Shown here in pieces: positions 24,526 through 32,985 of a stretch of 64,000 bases of DNA. Under the pieces are notes generated by a model. It did not search any database. It had not been told where the DNA came from and was given only the letters and a program-made list of their open reading frames with translations. The DNA comes from Pseudarthrobacter sp. fls2-241-R2A-127 (lineage in GTDB: Bacteria; Actinomycetota; Actinomycetes; Actinomycetales; Micrococcaceae). A program made the position numbers and the translations under genes. The stretch lies in NCBI RefSeq assembly GCF_030209355.1, contig NZ_JARVSF010000004.1:62001-126000 (forward strand). The letters are read 5' to 3'. Position 1 is the stretch's first letter. Every line of letters starts with the position of its first letter.

Positions 24526-25860
24526 ATGGAGTGGCTCCTTCTCGCAGCAGGTTTGCTGCTGATCGCCGGCACGGGCTTCTTCGTGGCCGTCGAATTCTCC
24601 CTGATAGCGCTGGACCAGCCCACGGTCCAACGCGCCATTGACGACGGCGATGCCGGCGCGGTACCGCTGCTCACCTGCCTGAAGTCCTTGTCCACCCAGC
24701 TCTCGAGCTGCCAGCTGGGCATCACGTTGACCACCCTCCTGACCGGTTACGTCATGGAACCCTCCGTGGGCCATATCCTCACGGGCCCGCTGGCCGCCGT
24801 CGGACTGCCGCCCGTGCTGGTGGAATCGGCGTCGCTCGTCCTGGCCATGGTGCTGGCCACCTTGCTGTCCATGCTCCTGGGCGAGCTGGTGCCCAAGAAT
24901 ATGGCGATCGCCCTGGCCTTCCCTGTCGGCCGCGCACTGGCCGGCCCGCAATTGGTCTTCACCGCCATCTTCAAGCCCGCCATCCTGGTCCTCAACGGAT
25001 TCTCCAACCGGGTCCTGCACGTGTTCGGGCTCGAAGCCAAAGAGGAAATCTCCGGCGCCCGGACCCCGGCAGAGCTTGCCTCACTGGTCCGCCGTTCCGC
25101 GGCAATGGGAACGCTCGACGCCGGAACCGCCAACTTCATTGCGCGCACCCTGGACTTTTCCACCCGGACGGCCGCGGATGTGATGACGCCCCGCATCCGG
25201 GTGGAGACGATCGATGCCGACCAGCCGGTATCCGACGTCGTGGATGCCGCGCGCCGGACCGGGTACTCCCGGTTCCCCGTGATCGGGGATTCGGCCGATG
25301 ACATCCGCGGGCTGGTACACGTCAAGAAGGCCGTCGCCGTCCCGTGGGAACGCCGGCGGAACCTTGAAGCGGGCGCCATCATGACCGAGGTCCTGCGGGT
25401 GCCCGAGACCATCCACCTCGATGCCCTGCTGGCCGAGTTGAGGGAGGGAAACCTCCAGCTGGCAGTGGTGCTGGACGAATATGGCGGGACCGCCGGCATC
25501 GCCACGCTGGAGGACCTCGTGGAGGAGATTGTCGGCGAAGTGGCCGATGAGCATGACAAGGTCCGCCCGGGGTTGCTTCAAAGCGCCTCCGGCGACTGGT
25601 ACTTCCCGGGCCTCCTCCGTCCCGACGAACTGTCCGAACAAATCCCGGGGCTCAGCGTCCCGGACGAGGCAGCGTACGAAACGGTCGGCGGTTACGTGAT
25701 GAGCAAGCTTGGCAGGATCGCTGCAGTGGGGGACACGGTTCCCGTCGGCGGCGGAACACTCAGCGTGACCAGGATGGACGGGCGCAGGATTGATCGCATT
25801 TGCTTCCGGCCCGAGAAGGAAACCGGAACATCCGATGCCCGCGACAGGAGCAACCCATGA
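24526..25860 (+). CDS. CNNM/CorC (HlyC) family membrane protein with CBS domains, first of pair
   Basis: A 444-residue protein with an N-terminal DUF21/CNNM membrane domain (four segments, residues 1-150; FFVAVEFSLIAL, CQLGITLTTLLTGYV, GELVPKNMAIALAFP). A CBS pair follows (VMTPRIRVETIDADQPVSDV to VVLDEYGGTAGIATLEDLVEEIVGEV), then a C-terminal CorC_HlyC domain. The family includes bacterial CorC/MpfA, implicated in Mg or Co efflux; actual transport is not shown here. It overlaps the next, related gene by 4 bases (ATGA). The 'hemolysin' label often applied is historical. Confidence 0.9.
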   Translation: MEWLLLAAGLLLIAGTGFFVAVEFSLIALDQPTVQRAIDDGDAGAVPLLTCLKSLSTQLSSCQLGITLTTLLTGYVMEPSVGHILTGPLAAVGLPPVLVESASLVLAMVLATLLSMLLGELVPKNMAIALAFPVGRALAGPQLVFTAIFKPAILVLNGFSNRVLHVFGLEAKEEISGARTPAELASLVRRSAAMGTLDAGTANFIARTLDFSTRTAADVMTPRIRVETIDADQPVSDVVDAARRTGYSRFPVIGDSADDIRGLVHVKKAVAVPWERRRNLEAGAIMTEVLRVPETIHLDALLAELREGNLQLAVVLDEYGGTAGIATLEDLVEEIVGEVADEHDKVRPGLLQSASGDWYFPGLLRPDELSEQIPGLSVPDEAAYETVGGYVMSKLGRIAAVGDTVPVGGGTLSVTRMDGRRIDRICFRPEKETGTSDARDRSNP

Positions 25861-26939
25861 GTGACTGGGCCGGAATCCTGTGGCTGGGCGTGCTCCTGCT
25901 GGGCAATGCCTTCTTCGTGGCGGCTGAGTTCGCCATCATGTCTGCCCGCCGCAGCCAGATAGAACCATTGGCCGATGCCGGGTCCAAACGTGCCCAGACC
26001 ACCCTGCGCGCCATGGAGAACGTCTCGTTGATGCTGGCGTGCGCGCAATTGGGCATCACCGTCTGCTCCCTGCTGATCCTGCTGGTGGCCGAACCCGCCA
26101 TACACCACCTGCTGGCTGTTCCCCTCGAGACGGTTGGCCTGCCGGCCGAGGCGGCGGGTGTGGCGGCCTTCGCGGTGGCGCTTCTGCTGGTGACATTCCT
26201 GCACGTCACCTTCGGCGAGATGGTCCCGAAAAACATTTCCGTCTCCGTGGCGGACAAAGCCGCGCTGCTCCTGGCGCCGCCGCTGCTCTTCGTGGCCCGG
26301 CTGGTCCACCCGGTGATTTCAGTGTTGAACTGGTCCGCCAACCACATCCTCAAACTTTTGCGGATCGAGCCCAAGGACGAGGTGACGTCATCGTTCACCC
26401 TGGAGGAGGTCCAGTCGATCGTCCAGGAGTCCACCCGCCACGGGCTGGTGGACGACGACGCCGGGCTTATCAACGGCGCGCTCGAGTTTTCCGAGCACAC
26501 CGCCGAGGACATCATGGTGCCGCTGGAGAACCTGGTCATGCTGGGGGCAGCCACCACCCCGGTGGAGTTTGAGAAGGCGGTCAGCCGGACGGGGTTCTCC
26601 CGGTTCCCCATGCTGGATGACGAGGACATGCTGTACGGCTACCTCCATGTCAAGGATGTGTTGTCCATCCCGGAGTCCGGCTATGAACTGCCGATCGCCG
26701 AGGGGCGTGTCCGGTCGCTGGCCAACCTGGCCCTGGACGATGAGATCGAAAAGGCCATGTCCGTCATGCAGCGCACGGGATCCCACCTTGCCCGGGTGAT
26801 CGGCCCGGACGGGAGGACGCGCGGCGTGCTGTTCCTCGAGGACGTAATCGAACAGCTTGTGGGGGAAATCCGGGATGCCACGCAGGCCACCGGGATCCGC
26901 CGGCTGGGCCAGTCCAACGGACATCAGAATGCTAAATAG
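25857..26939 (+). CDS. CNNM/CorC family membrane protein with CBS domains, second of pair
   Basis: A 360-residue paralog of the preceding gene. The CNNM membrane domain (LLGNAFFVAAEFAIMSARRSQ, CAQLGITVCSLLILLVAEP, FGEMVPKNISVSVAD) is followed by two CBS repeats (IMVPLENLVMLGAATTPVEF and IGPDGRTRGVLFLEDVIEQLVGEI). It lacks the C-terminal CorC_HlyC domain found in its partner, so the two may work as a heteromer, which is inference. The start is ATG 25857, overlapping the upstream stop; the frame from 25800 is only an extension. Its stop codon lies inside the Zur-like palindrome of the next operon. Confidence 0.88.
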   Translation: MSDWAGILWLGVLLLGNAFFVAAEFAIMSARRSQIEPLADAGSKRAQTTLRAMENVSLMLACAQLGITVCSLLILLVAEPAIHHLLAVPLETVGLPAEAAGVAAFAVALLLVTFLHVTFGEMVPKNISVSVADKAALLLAPPLLFVARLVHPVISVLNWSANHILKLLRIEPKDEVTSSFTLEEVQSIVQESTRHGLVDDDAGLINGALEFSEHTAEDIMVPLENLVMLGAATTPVEFEKAVSRTGFSRFPMLDDEDMLYGYLHVKDVLSIPESGYELPIAEGRVRSLANLALDDEIEKAMSVMQRTGSHLARVIGPDGRTRGVLFLEDVIEQLVGEIRDATQATGIRRLGQSNGHQNAK

Positions 26940-26955
26940 GAATCATTCGCATTTA
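26933..26955. promoter_or_regulatory. Zur/Fur-like operator upstream of the zinc importer
   Basis: TAAATAGGAAT-C-ATTCGCATTTA is an 11-1-11 dyad with 9 of 11 matching pairs, AT-rich in a GC-rich genome and 51 bases before the start of znuA. Its half-site resembles the Zur boxes of actinobacteria. The convergent gene at 29661-30122 encodes a Fur-family protein that would be the cognate repressor. Confidence 0.6.
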
Positions 26956-27006
26956 GGTATAGGCTGGCATCGTTGTCTTCCCTTCCTGTGAACTGAGGTA
27001 TCTCCC

Positions 27007-27984
27007 GTGCGCCGTAAAGCCGCTGCCAGCTCCGTCGTTGCCGCCCTCGCAGGGCTTGGCCTCCTGCTCAGTGCATGCAGCCCGCAGTCCGCACAGGCAC
27101 CGGACCCGGCGGCGGGCATCAACGTCGTAGCGTCAACGAACGTCTACGGAGACATCGCCAGGACGATCGGCGGCGACAAGGTGAAGGTCACCGCCATCAT
27201 CAACAACACGGCGCAGGACCCGCACTCCTACGAGGCAACCGCGCAGGACCGGCTCGCCGTTTCCAAGGCGCAGCTGGTCATCGAAAACGGCGGCGGCTAT
27301 GACGACTTCCTCCACACCCTGGTGGAGGGAAGCAAGCTGGACAGCTCGGCCGTGCTCACCGCCGTCGAGATCTCCGGACTTGCCCACCCGGAAGACGCCA
27401 CGGCCCAGGCAACGGCGTCCGCTCCGGCCGCCACCGACGCGCATGATCACGGCGACTTCAACGAACACGTCTGGTACAGCCTGCCTGCCATGGAGCGTAT
27501 GGCCGACAGCATCGCCAATAAGCTCGGAACACTGGATCCCGCCTCTGCCGCTGCCTTCACCTCCAACGCAGCCTCGTTCAAGTCGGCGTTGTCCGACTTG
27601 CACGGCCGGCTGGACGCCGTGAAGGCTGCCGCGGCGGGCGGTAAGGTGGCCGTCACGGAGCCGGTTCCGCTTTACCTGTTGGAGGACGCGGGCTTGGAGA
27701 ACGCCACGCCGGAGCAATACACTGCTGCGATTGAAGAGGGAAGCGATGTTCCGCCTGCCGTCCTGAAGGACGCCACTGACCTGGTGGCATCCAAGGGCGT
27801 GCGGCTGCTGGCGTACAACGCCCAGACCGAAGGGCCACAGACCGAGGCGCTGAAAAAGGCGGCGGAGGCTGCCGGCGTTCCGGTGGTGGATTTCAACGAA
27901 ACCCTGCCCGAAGGCAAGACCTACCTGCAGTGGATGACGGACAACGTGAACAACATCAGCAAAGTCGTGGAGGCCAACCGGTGA
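27007..27984 (+). CDS. znuA: Zinc/metal ABC transporter substrate-binding lipoprotein
   Basis: A 325-residue cluster A-I (TroA/ZnuA) binding protein. The signal peptide ends in a lipobox (GLLLSAC, Cys about residue 24). Metal ligands are likely His in DPHSYEAT, the HDHGDFNEHVWYSL region (a short His-rich loop with the second His) and Asp in VPVVDFNETLPEG. Zinc is favoured over manganese because of the linked Zur-like operator and Fur-family regulator. GTG is the start, with a weak ribosome site. It overlaps the ATPase gene by 4 bases. Confidence 0.9.
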   Translation: MRRKAAASSVVAALAGLGLLLSACSPQSAQAPDPAAGINVVASTNVYGDIARTIGGDKVKVTAIINNTAQDPHSYEATAQDRLAVSKAQLVIENGGGYDDFLHTLVEGSKLDSSAVLTAVEISGLAHPEDATAQATASAPAATDAHDHGDFNEHVWYSLPAMERMADSIANKLGTLDPASAAAFTSNAASFKSALSDLHGRLDAVKAAAAGGKVAVTEPVPLYLLEDAGLENATPEQYTAAIEEGSDVPPAVLKDATDLVASKGVRLLAYNAQTEGPQTEALKKAAEAAGVPVVDFNETLPEGKTYLQWMTDNVNNISKVVEANR

Positions 27985-28799
27985 ATTCCGTTGTCAGCCT
28001 CAAGGGCGCCGGGCTTGCGTTCGGCCAGCGGACGCTTTGGTCGGACCTTGACCTGGAGATCAGGCCGGGCGAGTTCTTCGCAGTGCTGGGCCCGAACGGA
28101 AGCGGCAAGACCAGCTTCCTGAAAGTCCTCCTGGGACTGCAGAAGCTGCACGCCGGGCAAGCCACGCTGGGCGGCCGTCCCGTGGAACGCGGCAGCAGCC
28201 TGATCGGCTACATCCCACAGCAGAAATCGTTTCCGGTGGACACACCCATGCGCGCCCGCGACCTGGTGGGCCTGGGGGTGGACGGCCACCGCTGGGGTGT
28301 CCGGCTGTCTGCGGGCAGAACCAACCGGCGCGTGGACCAGCTCCTTGAACTCGTGGGAGCCACCGACTACGCCAGGGTGCCCGTGGGCCAGCTCTCCGGC
28401 GGCGAACAGCAGCGGCTCCGGGTGGCACAGGCACTGGCCACTGATCCCCAGGTGCTGCTCTGCGACGAGCCGCTGCTGTCCTTGGACCTGCACCATCAGC
28501 AGGCGGTCAGCGCGCTGATCAACAAACAAAGCCATGAGAAGAACAGTGCAGTCGTCTTCGTCACCCATGAGATAAACCCGATCATCGACTACGTGGACCG
28601 GGTGCTGTACCTCGCCGGTGGACGTTTCCGGGTGGGAACGCCGGAGGAGGTCATGACCACCGAGGTGCTCTCGGACCTGTACGGCAGCCATGTGGAGGTG
28701 ATCCACGCCAACGGCCGGATCGTCGTCGTCGGCTTGCCGGATGCCACCACCCACCATCATCACGCCGGGGCGGACGCCCTCGCTGGGGAGGTGGCGTGA
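27981..28799 (+). CDS. znuC: Zinc/metal ABC transporter ATP-binding protein
   Basis: A 272-residue ATPase. Walker A is GPNGSGKTSF, the signature is LSGGEQQRLRVAQAL, Walker B is VLLCDEPLLSLD, and the switch His is in FVTHEINPI. The C-terminus is His-rich (THHHHAGAD), a tail often seen in zinc importers. It starts with GTG overlapping the znuA stop and ends overlapping the permease gene, so the three genes are translationally coupled. Confidence 0.93.
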   Translation: MNSVVSLKGAGLAFGQRTLWSDLDLEIRPGEFFAVLGPNGSGKTSFLKVLLGLQKLHAGQATLGGRPVERGSSLIGYIPQQKSFPVDTPMRARDLVGLGVDGHRWGVRLSAGRTNRRVDQLLELVGATDYARVPVGQLSGGEQQRLRVAQALATDPQVLLCDEPLLSLDLHHQQAVSALINKQSHEKNSAVVFVTHEINPIIDYVDRVLYLAGGRFRVGTPEEVMTTEVLSDLYGSHVEVIHANGRIVVVGLPDATTHHHHAGADALAGEVA

Positions 28800-29683
28800 T
28801 GGACGCCAACAGCATCCTGGGAGCCATCTTCAACTTCGACAACTACGGCGAGCTGCTTGTCCTGGTCCAGAATTCGATCTGGGCCGGCGCGGTCCTGGGC
28901 CTCCTGGGCGGGCTGGTGGGCACGTTCGTCATGAAGCGCGATCTTGCGTTCGCGGTCCATGGCATTTCCGAACTCTCCTTCGCCGGCGCGGCCTTTGCCC
29001 TCCTTATCGGCGCGGACGTGGTCTTCGGCTCGCTGATCGGATCCGTGGCGGCAGCACTGCTGCTGGGCCTGATGGGGGTAAGGGCCCGGGACAAGAACTC
29101 CATCATCGGGGTGATCATGCCGTTCGGCCTGGGCCTGGGCATCCTGTTCCTGTCCCTCTACCAGGGCCGTGCAGCGAACAAGTTCGGCCTGCTCACGGGA
29201 CAAATCGTCTCCGTGGACACCGTCCAGCTCCAGGCATTGGCCGGCGCCGCACTGGTGGTGATGCTCGCCCTGATGGCCATCTGGCGTCCCCTGAATTTCG
29301 CCAGCATCGACCCGGAGCTGGCGGAGGCCCGGGGAGTTCCCGTCCGCACCCTGGCCATCGTGTTCATGATCCTGCTGGGAGTCAGTGTGGCCTTGTCCAT
29401 CCAAGTGGTGGGGGCCCTCCTGGTGCTGGCACTGCTGATCACGCCCGCGGCTGCTGCACTGCGCGTGACCTCGTCGCCGGTTCTGGTGGTAATCCTGAGT
29501 GTCGTCTTCGCCGTCACCGCCACGGTGGGCGGGATCCTGCTGGCCCTGGGCGGACGGATCCCGATCAGCCCCTATGTCACCACGTTGTCTTTCCTGATTT
29601 ACGTGGTGTGCCGCGTCATCGGTTCCGTGCGCACCTCCCGAGGACTCAACGGCAGGGTCCTTACAGCCGCCCGGCAGCCTTAA
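28796..29683 (+). CDS. znuB: Zinc/metal ABC transporter permease
   Basis: A 295-residue membrane permease of the ZnuB/TroC family with about eight hydrophobic segments (AVLGLLGGLVGTFVMKRDLAFAVHGISELSFAGAA, LGLGILFLSLYQG, VVGALLVLALLITPAAAA). It starts at GTG 28796 or the adjacent ATG 28799. Its last 23 bases overlap the convergent zur gene. Confidence 0.92.
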   Translation: MMDANSILGAIFNFDNYGELLVLVQNSIWAGAVLGLLGGLVGTFVMKRDLAFAVHGISELSFAGAAFALLIGADVVFGSLIGSVAAALLLGLMGVRARDKNSIIGVIMPFGLGLGILFLSLYQGRAANKFGLLTGQIVSVDTVQLQALAGAALVVMLALMAIWRPLNFASIDPELAEARGVPVRTLAIVFMILLGVSVALSIQVVGALLVLALLITPAAAALRVTSSPVLVVILSVVFAVTATVGGILLALGGRIPISPYVTTLSFLIYVVCRVIGSVRTSRGLNGRVLTAARQP

Positions 29684-30122
29684 GGGCGGTGCAGTCCGGG
29701 CACAGCCCGAAGATTTCCACCGTGTGGTCCACCTCGGTGAAGCCATGGTCTGCTGCAGTCCGCGCTGCCCAGGTTTCGACGGCGGGCGCTTCCACCTCCA
29801 CAGCCTTGCCGCAGTTCCTGCAGAGCAGGTGATGGTGGTGCACGGTCACGTTGCAGCGCCGGTACACGGCTTCGCCGTCGCCGTTGCGCAGCACATCCAC
29901 CAGGCCCTCATCGGCGAGGGACTGGAGGATCCGGTAGGCCGTGGCGAGGGAGACGGACACGCCCTGGTTGTGCAGGATCCGGTAGAGCTCCTGCGTGCTG
30001 ACGAAGTCATCAAGGTCGTCCAGGGCTGCGCTGACCGCCTTGCGCTGCTTGGTGACGCGCTGTTCCTTGCCGCCTCCTGCCGGGGATGGGGCGGCGGAAT
30101 CAGCCTTGACGCCGATCGGCAT
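29661..30122 (-). CDS. zur: Fur-family repressor, probably Zur
   Basis: A 153-residue Fur-family regulator. The winged helix is RVTKQRKAVSAALDDLDDFVSTQELYRIL with LATAYRILQSLADEGLVDVL. Ligands for the regulatory metal include the HHHHLLC segment, and the structural zinc site is CRNC with CPDC. Position beside a zinc-type ABC importer with an AT-rich dyad makes zinc control the likely role. Its 3' end overlaps znuB. It has a 20-residue Pro/Gly/Ala N-terminal extension before the conserved domain. Confidence 0.9.
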   Translation of the reverse strand: MPIGVKADSAAPSPAGGGKEQRVTKQRKAVSAALDDLDDFVSTQELYRILHNQGVSVSLATAYRILQSLADEGLVDVLRNGDGEAVYRRCNVTVHHHHLLCRNCGKAVEVEAPAVETWAARTAADHGFTEVDHTVEIFGLCPDCTALKAAGRL

Positions 30123-30200
30123 GGACTATCTCGCTTCCGTGGGGGGCAAACACCAAGATTACCAGCCGGCGCCTCGTGGACACGGTTCCGGGACGCGCCC

Positions 30201-30206
30201 TAGGCT
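30201..30206 (+). promoter_or_regulatory. Leaderless -10 box of the MBL-fold gene
   Basis: TAGGCT followed by six bases and ATG 30213, without a ribosome site. Confidence 0.45.
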
Positions 30207-30212
30207 GGCGCC

Positions 30213-30869
30213 ATGAAGCTGACCAAATACACCCATGCCTGTGTCCGGCTCGAGAAGGAATCCGGGGTCCTGGTCCTGGACCCGGGCACCTTCTCCGAAT
30301 CAGCCGAGGCCCTTGCCGGGGCCCAGGCCATCCTGGTGACCCATGAGCACCAGGACCACCTGGACACCAAGGCCGTGGTGGATGCCCTCACCAGCAACCA
30401 GGACCTGGCACTCTATGCGCCCGGGTCCGTGACCGCACAGCTGCTCGGCGAAGCCGCCGGCGCCGCCGCGAGGATCCATACCGTTGAACCGGGCTCCTCG
30501 TTCCAGGTTGCAGGCTTCGAGATCCGCAGCTTCGGCGGACAGCACGCCCTGATCCATCCGCAGATCCCCATGGTGGCAAATATCGCGTACCTGGTGGACC
30601 AGAATGTCTACCACCCGGGCGACTCGTTCATCATCCCGGACGGACTCAGCGTGAAAACCCTGCTGGTGCCGTTACATGCACCGTGGAGCAAGTCTGCCGA
30701 GGTAGTGGACTTCGTTATTGGAGTGCGGGCACCGCGGGCGTTCCAGATCCACGACGGTTTGCTTAACGAGATCGGGCTGGGCCTCATTGAAGGGCACGTG
30801 CAGCGAATCGGCGCGAAATACGGTACCGAATACAGGCATCTGGCGGCCCGCGAGTCCGTAGAGGTCTAG
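30213..30869 (+). CDS. MBL-fold metallo-hydrolase (UlaG/YtkL-like)
   Basis: A 218-residue metallo-beta-lactamase-fold hydrolase. The metal motif is [10 protein letters not shown] (about residue 47). Other ligands are likely His in GGQHALIHP, Asp in YHPGDSF, and His in [10 protein letters not shown]-terminal [23 protein letters not shown] is typical of this small subgroup. The substrate is unknown. It converges with and overlaps the cysteine desulfhydrase-like gene by 4 bases. A leaderless promoter lies immediately upstream. Confidence 0.88.
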   Translation: MKLTKYTHACVRLEKESGVLVLDPGTFSESAEALAGAQAILVTHEHQDHLDTKAVVDALTSNQDLALYAPGSVTAQLLGEAAGAAARIHTVEPGSSFQVAGFEIRSFGGQHALIHPQIPMVANIAYLVDQNVYHPGDSFIIPDGLSVKTLLVPLHAPWSKSAEVVDFVIGVRAPRAFQIHDGLLNEIGLGLIEGHVQRIGAKYGTEYRHLAARESVEV

Positions 30870-31981
30870 TCCGCCGTCCACTCGCCGGTATCGAGGAACC
30901 TCGAGATCACGGCCTCGTATGGTGCCGGGTCCAGCCCCTGCGAGGCCAGCCACTCCGGGTTGTAATAGTTGCCCGCATAGCGTTCGCCGCCGTCGCACAT
31001 CAACGACACAATGCTGCCCCGCCGGCCCTCGGACAGCATGTTTGCCACTGTTTGCCAGACGCCCCACAGATTGGTGCCGGTGGACGGGCCGGCGTGCAGG
31101 CCGGCGTAGGAGTCCAGGTGCCGCATGGCGGCGACGGACGCCGCGTCCGGTACCTGGACCATCCGGTCGATCACCGTGGGGACGAAGCTTGGCTCCATCC
31201 GCGCCCGGCCGATGCCTTCGATCCTGGATGGCAGGCCGGTGGGCTGCCCGGCCGTTTCCGCCATCCAGCCGGGGTAGAAGGCCGAATTTTCAGGGTCGAC
31301 CACCAGCAGGCGTGTGGGGTGGCTGTGGTACCGCAGGTAGCGGCCGATCGTGGCACTGGTTCCGCCGGTGCCCGCCCCCACCACGATCCAGTCCGGCACC
31401 GGGTGCCCTTCCAGGCTGAGCTGGCCAAAGATCGATTCGGCGATGTTGTTGTTGCCCCGCCAGTCGGTGGCCCGCTCCGCATAGGTGAACTGGTCCATGT
31501 AGTGCCCGTTGCAGGTGGCAGCCACGTCTTCGGCCACGGCATAGACATCCGAGGCGTTCTCCACGAGGAGGCAGGTGCCGCCGAATTGTTCGATCAACGC
31601 GATCTTTTCCTGGCTGGTGGTCCGTGCCATGACCGCGATGAAGGGAAGCCCCAGCAGCCGGGCGAAGTAGGCCTCGGATACTGCCGTGCTGCCGCTGGAG
31701 GCCTCCACGATGGTGGTGTCCTCCCGGATCCAGCCGTTGACCAGGCCGAACAGGAACAGGGACCGCGCCAGCCGGTGCTTGAGGCTGCCGGAACGGTGGG
31801 TCGATTCGTCCTTGAGGTAGAGCTCGATGCCCCAGTGCTCCGGCAGCGGCACCGCATAGAGGTGGGTGTCAGCCGACCTGTTGTTTTCCGCCCTGATGGT
31901 CCGGATGGCGTTGTCCGCCCAGTCCCGGTCCGCCCCGCTGTGGCGGCCGCCGTCCGCGTTTCCGCTGCCCTCGATCTTCAC
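30866..31981 (-). CDS. PLP-dependent L-cysteine desulfhydrase-like protein (Cds1-like)
   Basis: A 371-residue fold-type II PLP enzyme of the cysteine synthase family. The PLP lysine is in [14 protein letters not shown], the substrate loop is [13 protein letters not shown], and the phosphate-binding loop is [17 protein letters not shown]. It most resembles mycobacterial Cds1, which releases hydrogen sulfide, pyruvate and ammonia from cysteine; a synthase role cannot be excluded. The [16 protein letters not shown]-terminus is characteristic of this subgroup. Its neighbour is a sulfurtransferase gene transcribed divergently, consistent with sulfur handling. Confidence 0.85.
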   Translation of the reverse strand: MKIEGSGNADGGRHSGADRDWADNAIRTIRAENNRSADTHLYAVPLPEHWGIELYLKDESTHRSGSLKHRLARSLFLFGLVNGWIREDTTIVEASSGSTAVSEAYFARLLGLPFIAVMARTTSQEKIALIEQFGGTCLLVENASDVYAVAEDVAATCNGHYMDQFTYAERATDWRGNNNIAESIFGQLSLEGHPVPDWIVVGAGTGGTSATIGRYLRYHSHPTRLLVVDPENSAFYPGWMAETAGQPTGLPSRIEGIGRARMEPSFVPTVIDRMVQVPDAASVAAMRHLDSYAGLHAGPSTGTNLWGVWQTVANMLSEGRRGSIVSLMCDGGERYAGNYYNPEWLASQGLDPAPYEAVISRFLDTGEWTAD

Positions 31982-32091
31982 CGGACCAGCCTACCCGGGC
32001 CCGCAGCCGCGTCGCCCGTAGAGTGGAATCCGTTGGCAAGACCCACAAACCCATCCTGAGCCCGCGGCCCGGATCCGCTGAAGGAGTTCAC

Positions 32092-32985
32092 ATGAAACCG
32101 CTGATGGACGTGTCCGGCCTCGAGTCACGGCGTGCCGCCGGCCACCGCACGGTCCTGCTGGACGTCCGCTGGGTGCTCGGGGATCCGCGCGGCCACGAGC
32201 ATTACCTGCGGGAGCACCTGCCGGGAGCGGTTTTCGTTAACCTGGCCGCCGAGCTTGCGGATCCGGCCATCCCGGACCGCGGGAGGCACCCGTTGCCTGA
32301 CGCCGCGCGGTTCCAGGAAGCGGCACGGCGGTGGGGGATCCGGAACGGCGACGTCGTGGTCGCCTACGATGACAGCGCCAACATGGCGGCCGCCAGGCTT
32401 TGGTGGATGCTGCGCAACGCAGGGTTTGCCGAGGCGTACCTGCTCGACGGCGGCCTGTCCGCCTGGCGAAAGGCCGGCCTGCCCGTTGAATCAGGTCCCG
32501 TCCAACCCGTACCCGGCGACGTTGACCTGGGCGGCGGCGGGATGCCGGTGATCGACGCCGGTGCTGCCGCCACCTGGTCCGGACGCGGGTTGTTGCTTGA
32601 TGCCCGGGCGGGGGAGAGATACCGGGGCGAGGTGGAACCTGTCGATCCGCGTGCCGGGCACATTCCGGGAGCGGTCAGCGCGCCCACGGCGGACAACGTG
32701 GACGCGTCCGGGCGCTTCCTGCCGCCGGCCGAGCTGCGCCGGCGGTTCGAATCCCTTGGAGCCGGCGGTGGCCTGCCCGTGGCCGTGTACTGCGGGTCCG
32801 GCGTCACCGCCGCCCACCAGGTGGCTGCGCTGGAACTAGCAGGCTTCACCGCCGCGCTGTACCCGGGTTCCTTCTCCGAATGGTCCAACCGCCCCGACTT
32901 GCCGGTGGCAACCGGCCCGGAACCCGGAGGCACCGGCACCCGGGCTGGAAACTTCGCCGACGGCGAGGGTAGCGTCGAACCATGA
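32092..32985 (+). CDS. Thiosulfate/3-mercaptopyruvate sulfurtransferase (two rhodanese domains)
   Basis: A 297-residue two-domain rhodanese. Domain 1 (residues 5-120) is inactive-type, with VAYDDSANMAAARLWWMLR. Domain 2 carries the catalytic cysteine in VAVYCGSGVTAAHQVAAL (CGSGVTA loop, similar to mycobacterial SseA-type and 3-mercaptopyruvate enzymes). The start is ATG 32092, with GAAGGAG five bases upstream. It overlaps the alcohol dehydrogenase gene by 4 bases, beginning a three-gene operon (sulfurtransferase, ADH, HIT). Confidence 0.9.
   Translation: MKPLMDVSGLESRRAAGHRTVLLDVRWVLGDPRGHEHYLREHLPGAVFVNLAAELADPAIPDRGRHPLPDAARFQEAARRWGIRNGDVVVAYDDSANMAAARLWWMLRNAGFAEAYLLDGGLSAWRKAGLPVESGPVQPVPGDVDLGGGGMPVIDAGAAATWSGRGLLLDARAGERYRGEVEPVDPRAGHIPGAVSAPTADNVDASGRFLPPAELRRRFESLGAGGGLPVAVYCGSGVTAAHQVAALELAGFTAALYPGSFSEWSNRPDLPVATGPEPGGTGTRAGNFADGEGSVEP

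Noticed and set aside
24303..24641. Possible small protein upstream of the first CNNM gene
   Set aside because: No ribosome site, Pro/Arg-rich sequence, and it runs out of frame into the CNNM gene.
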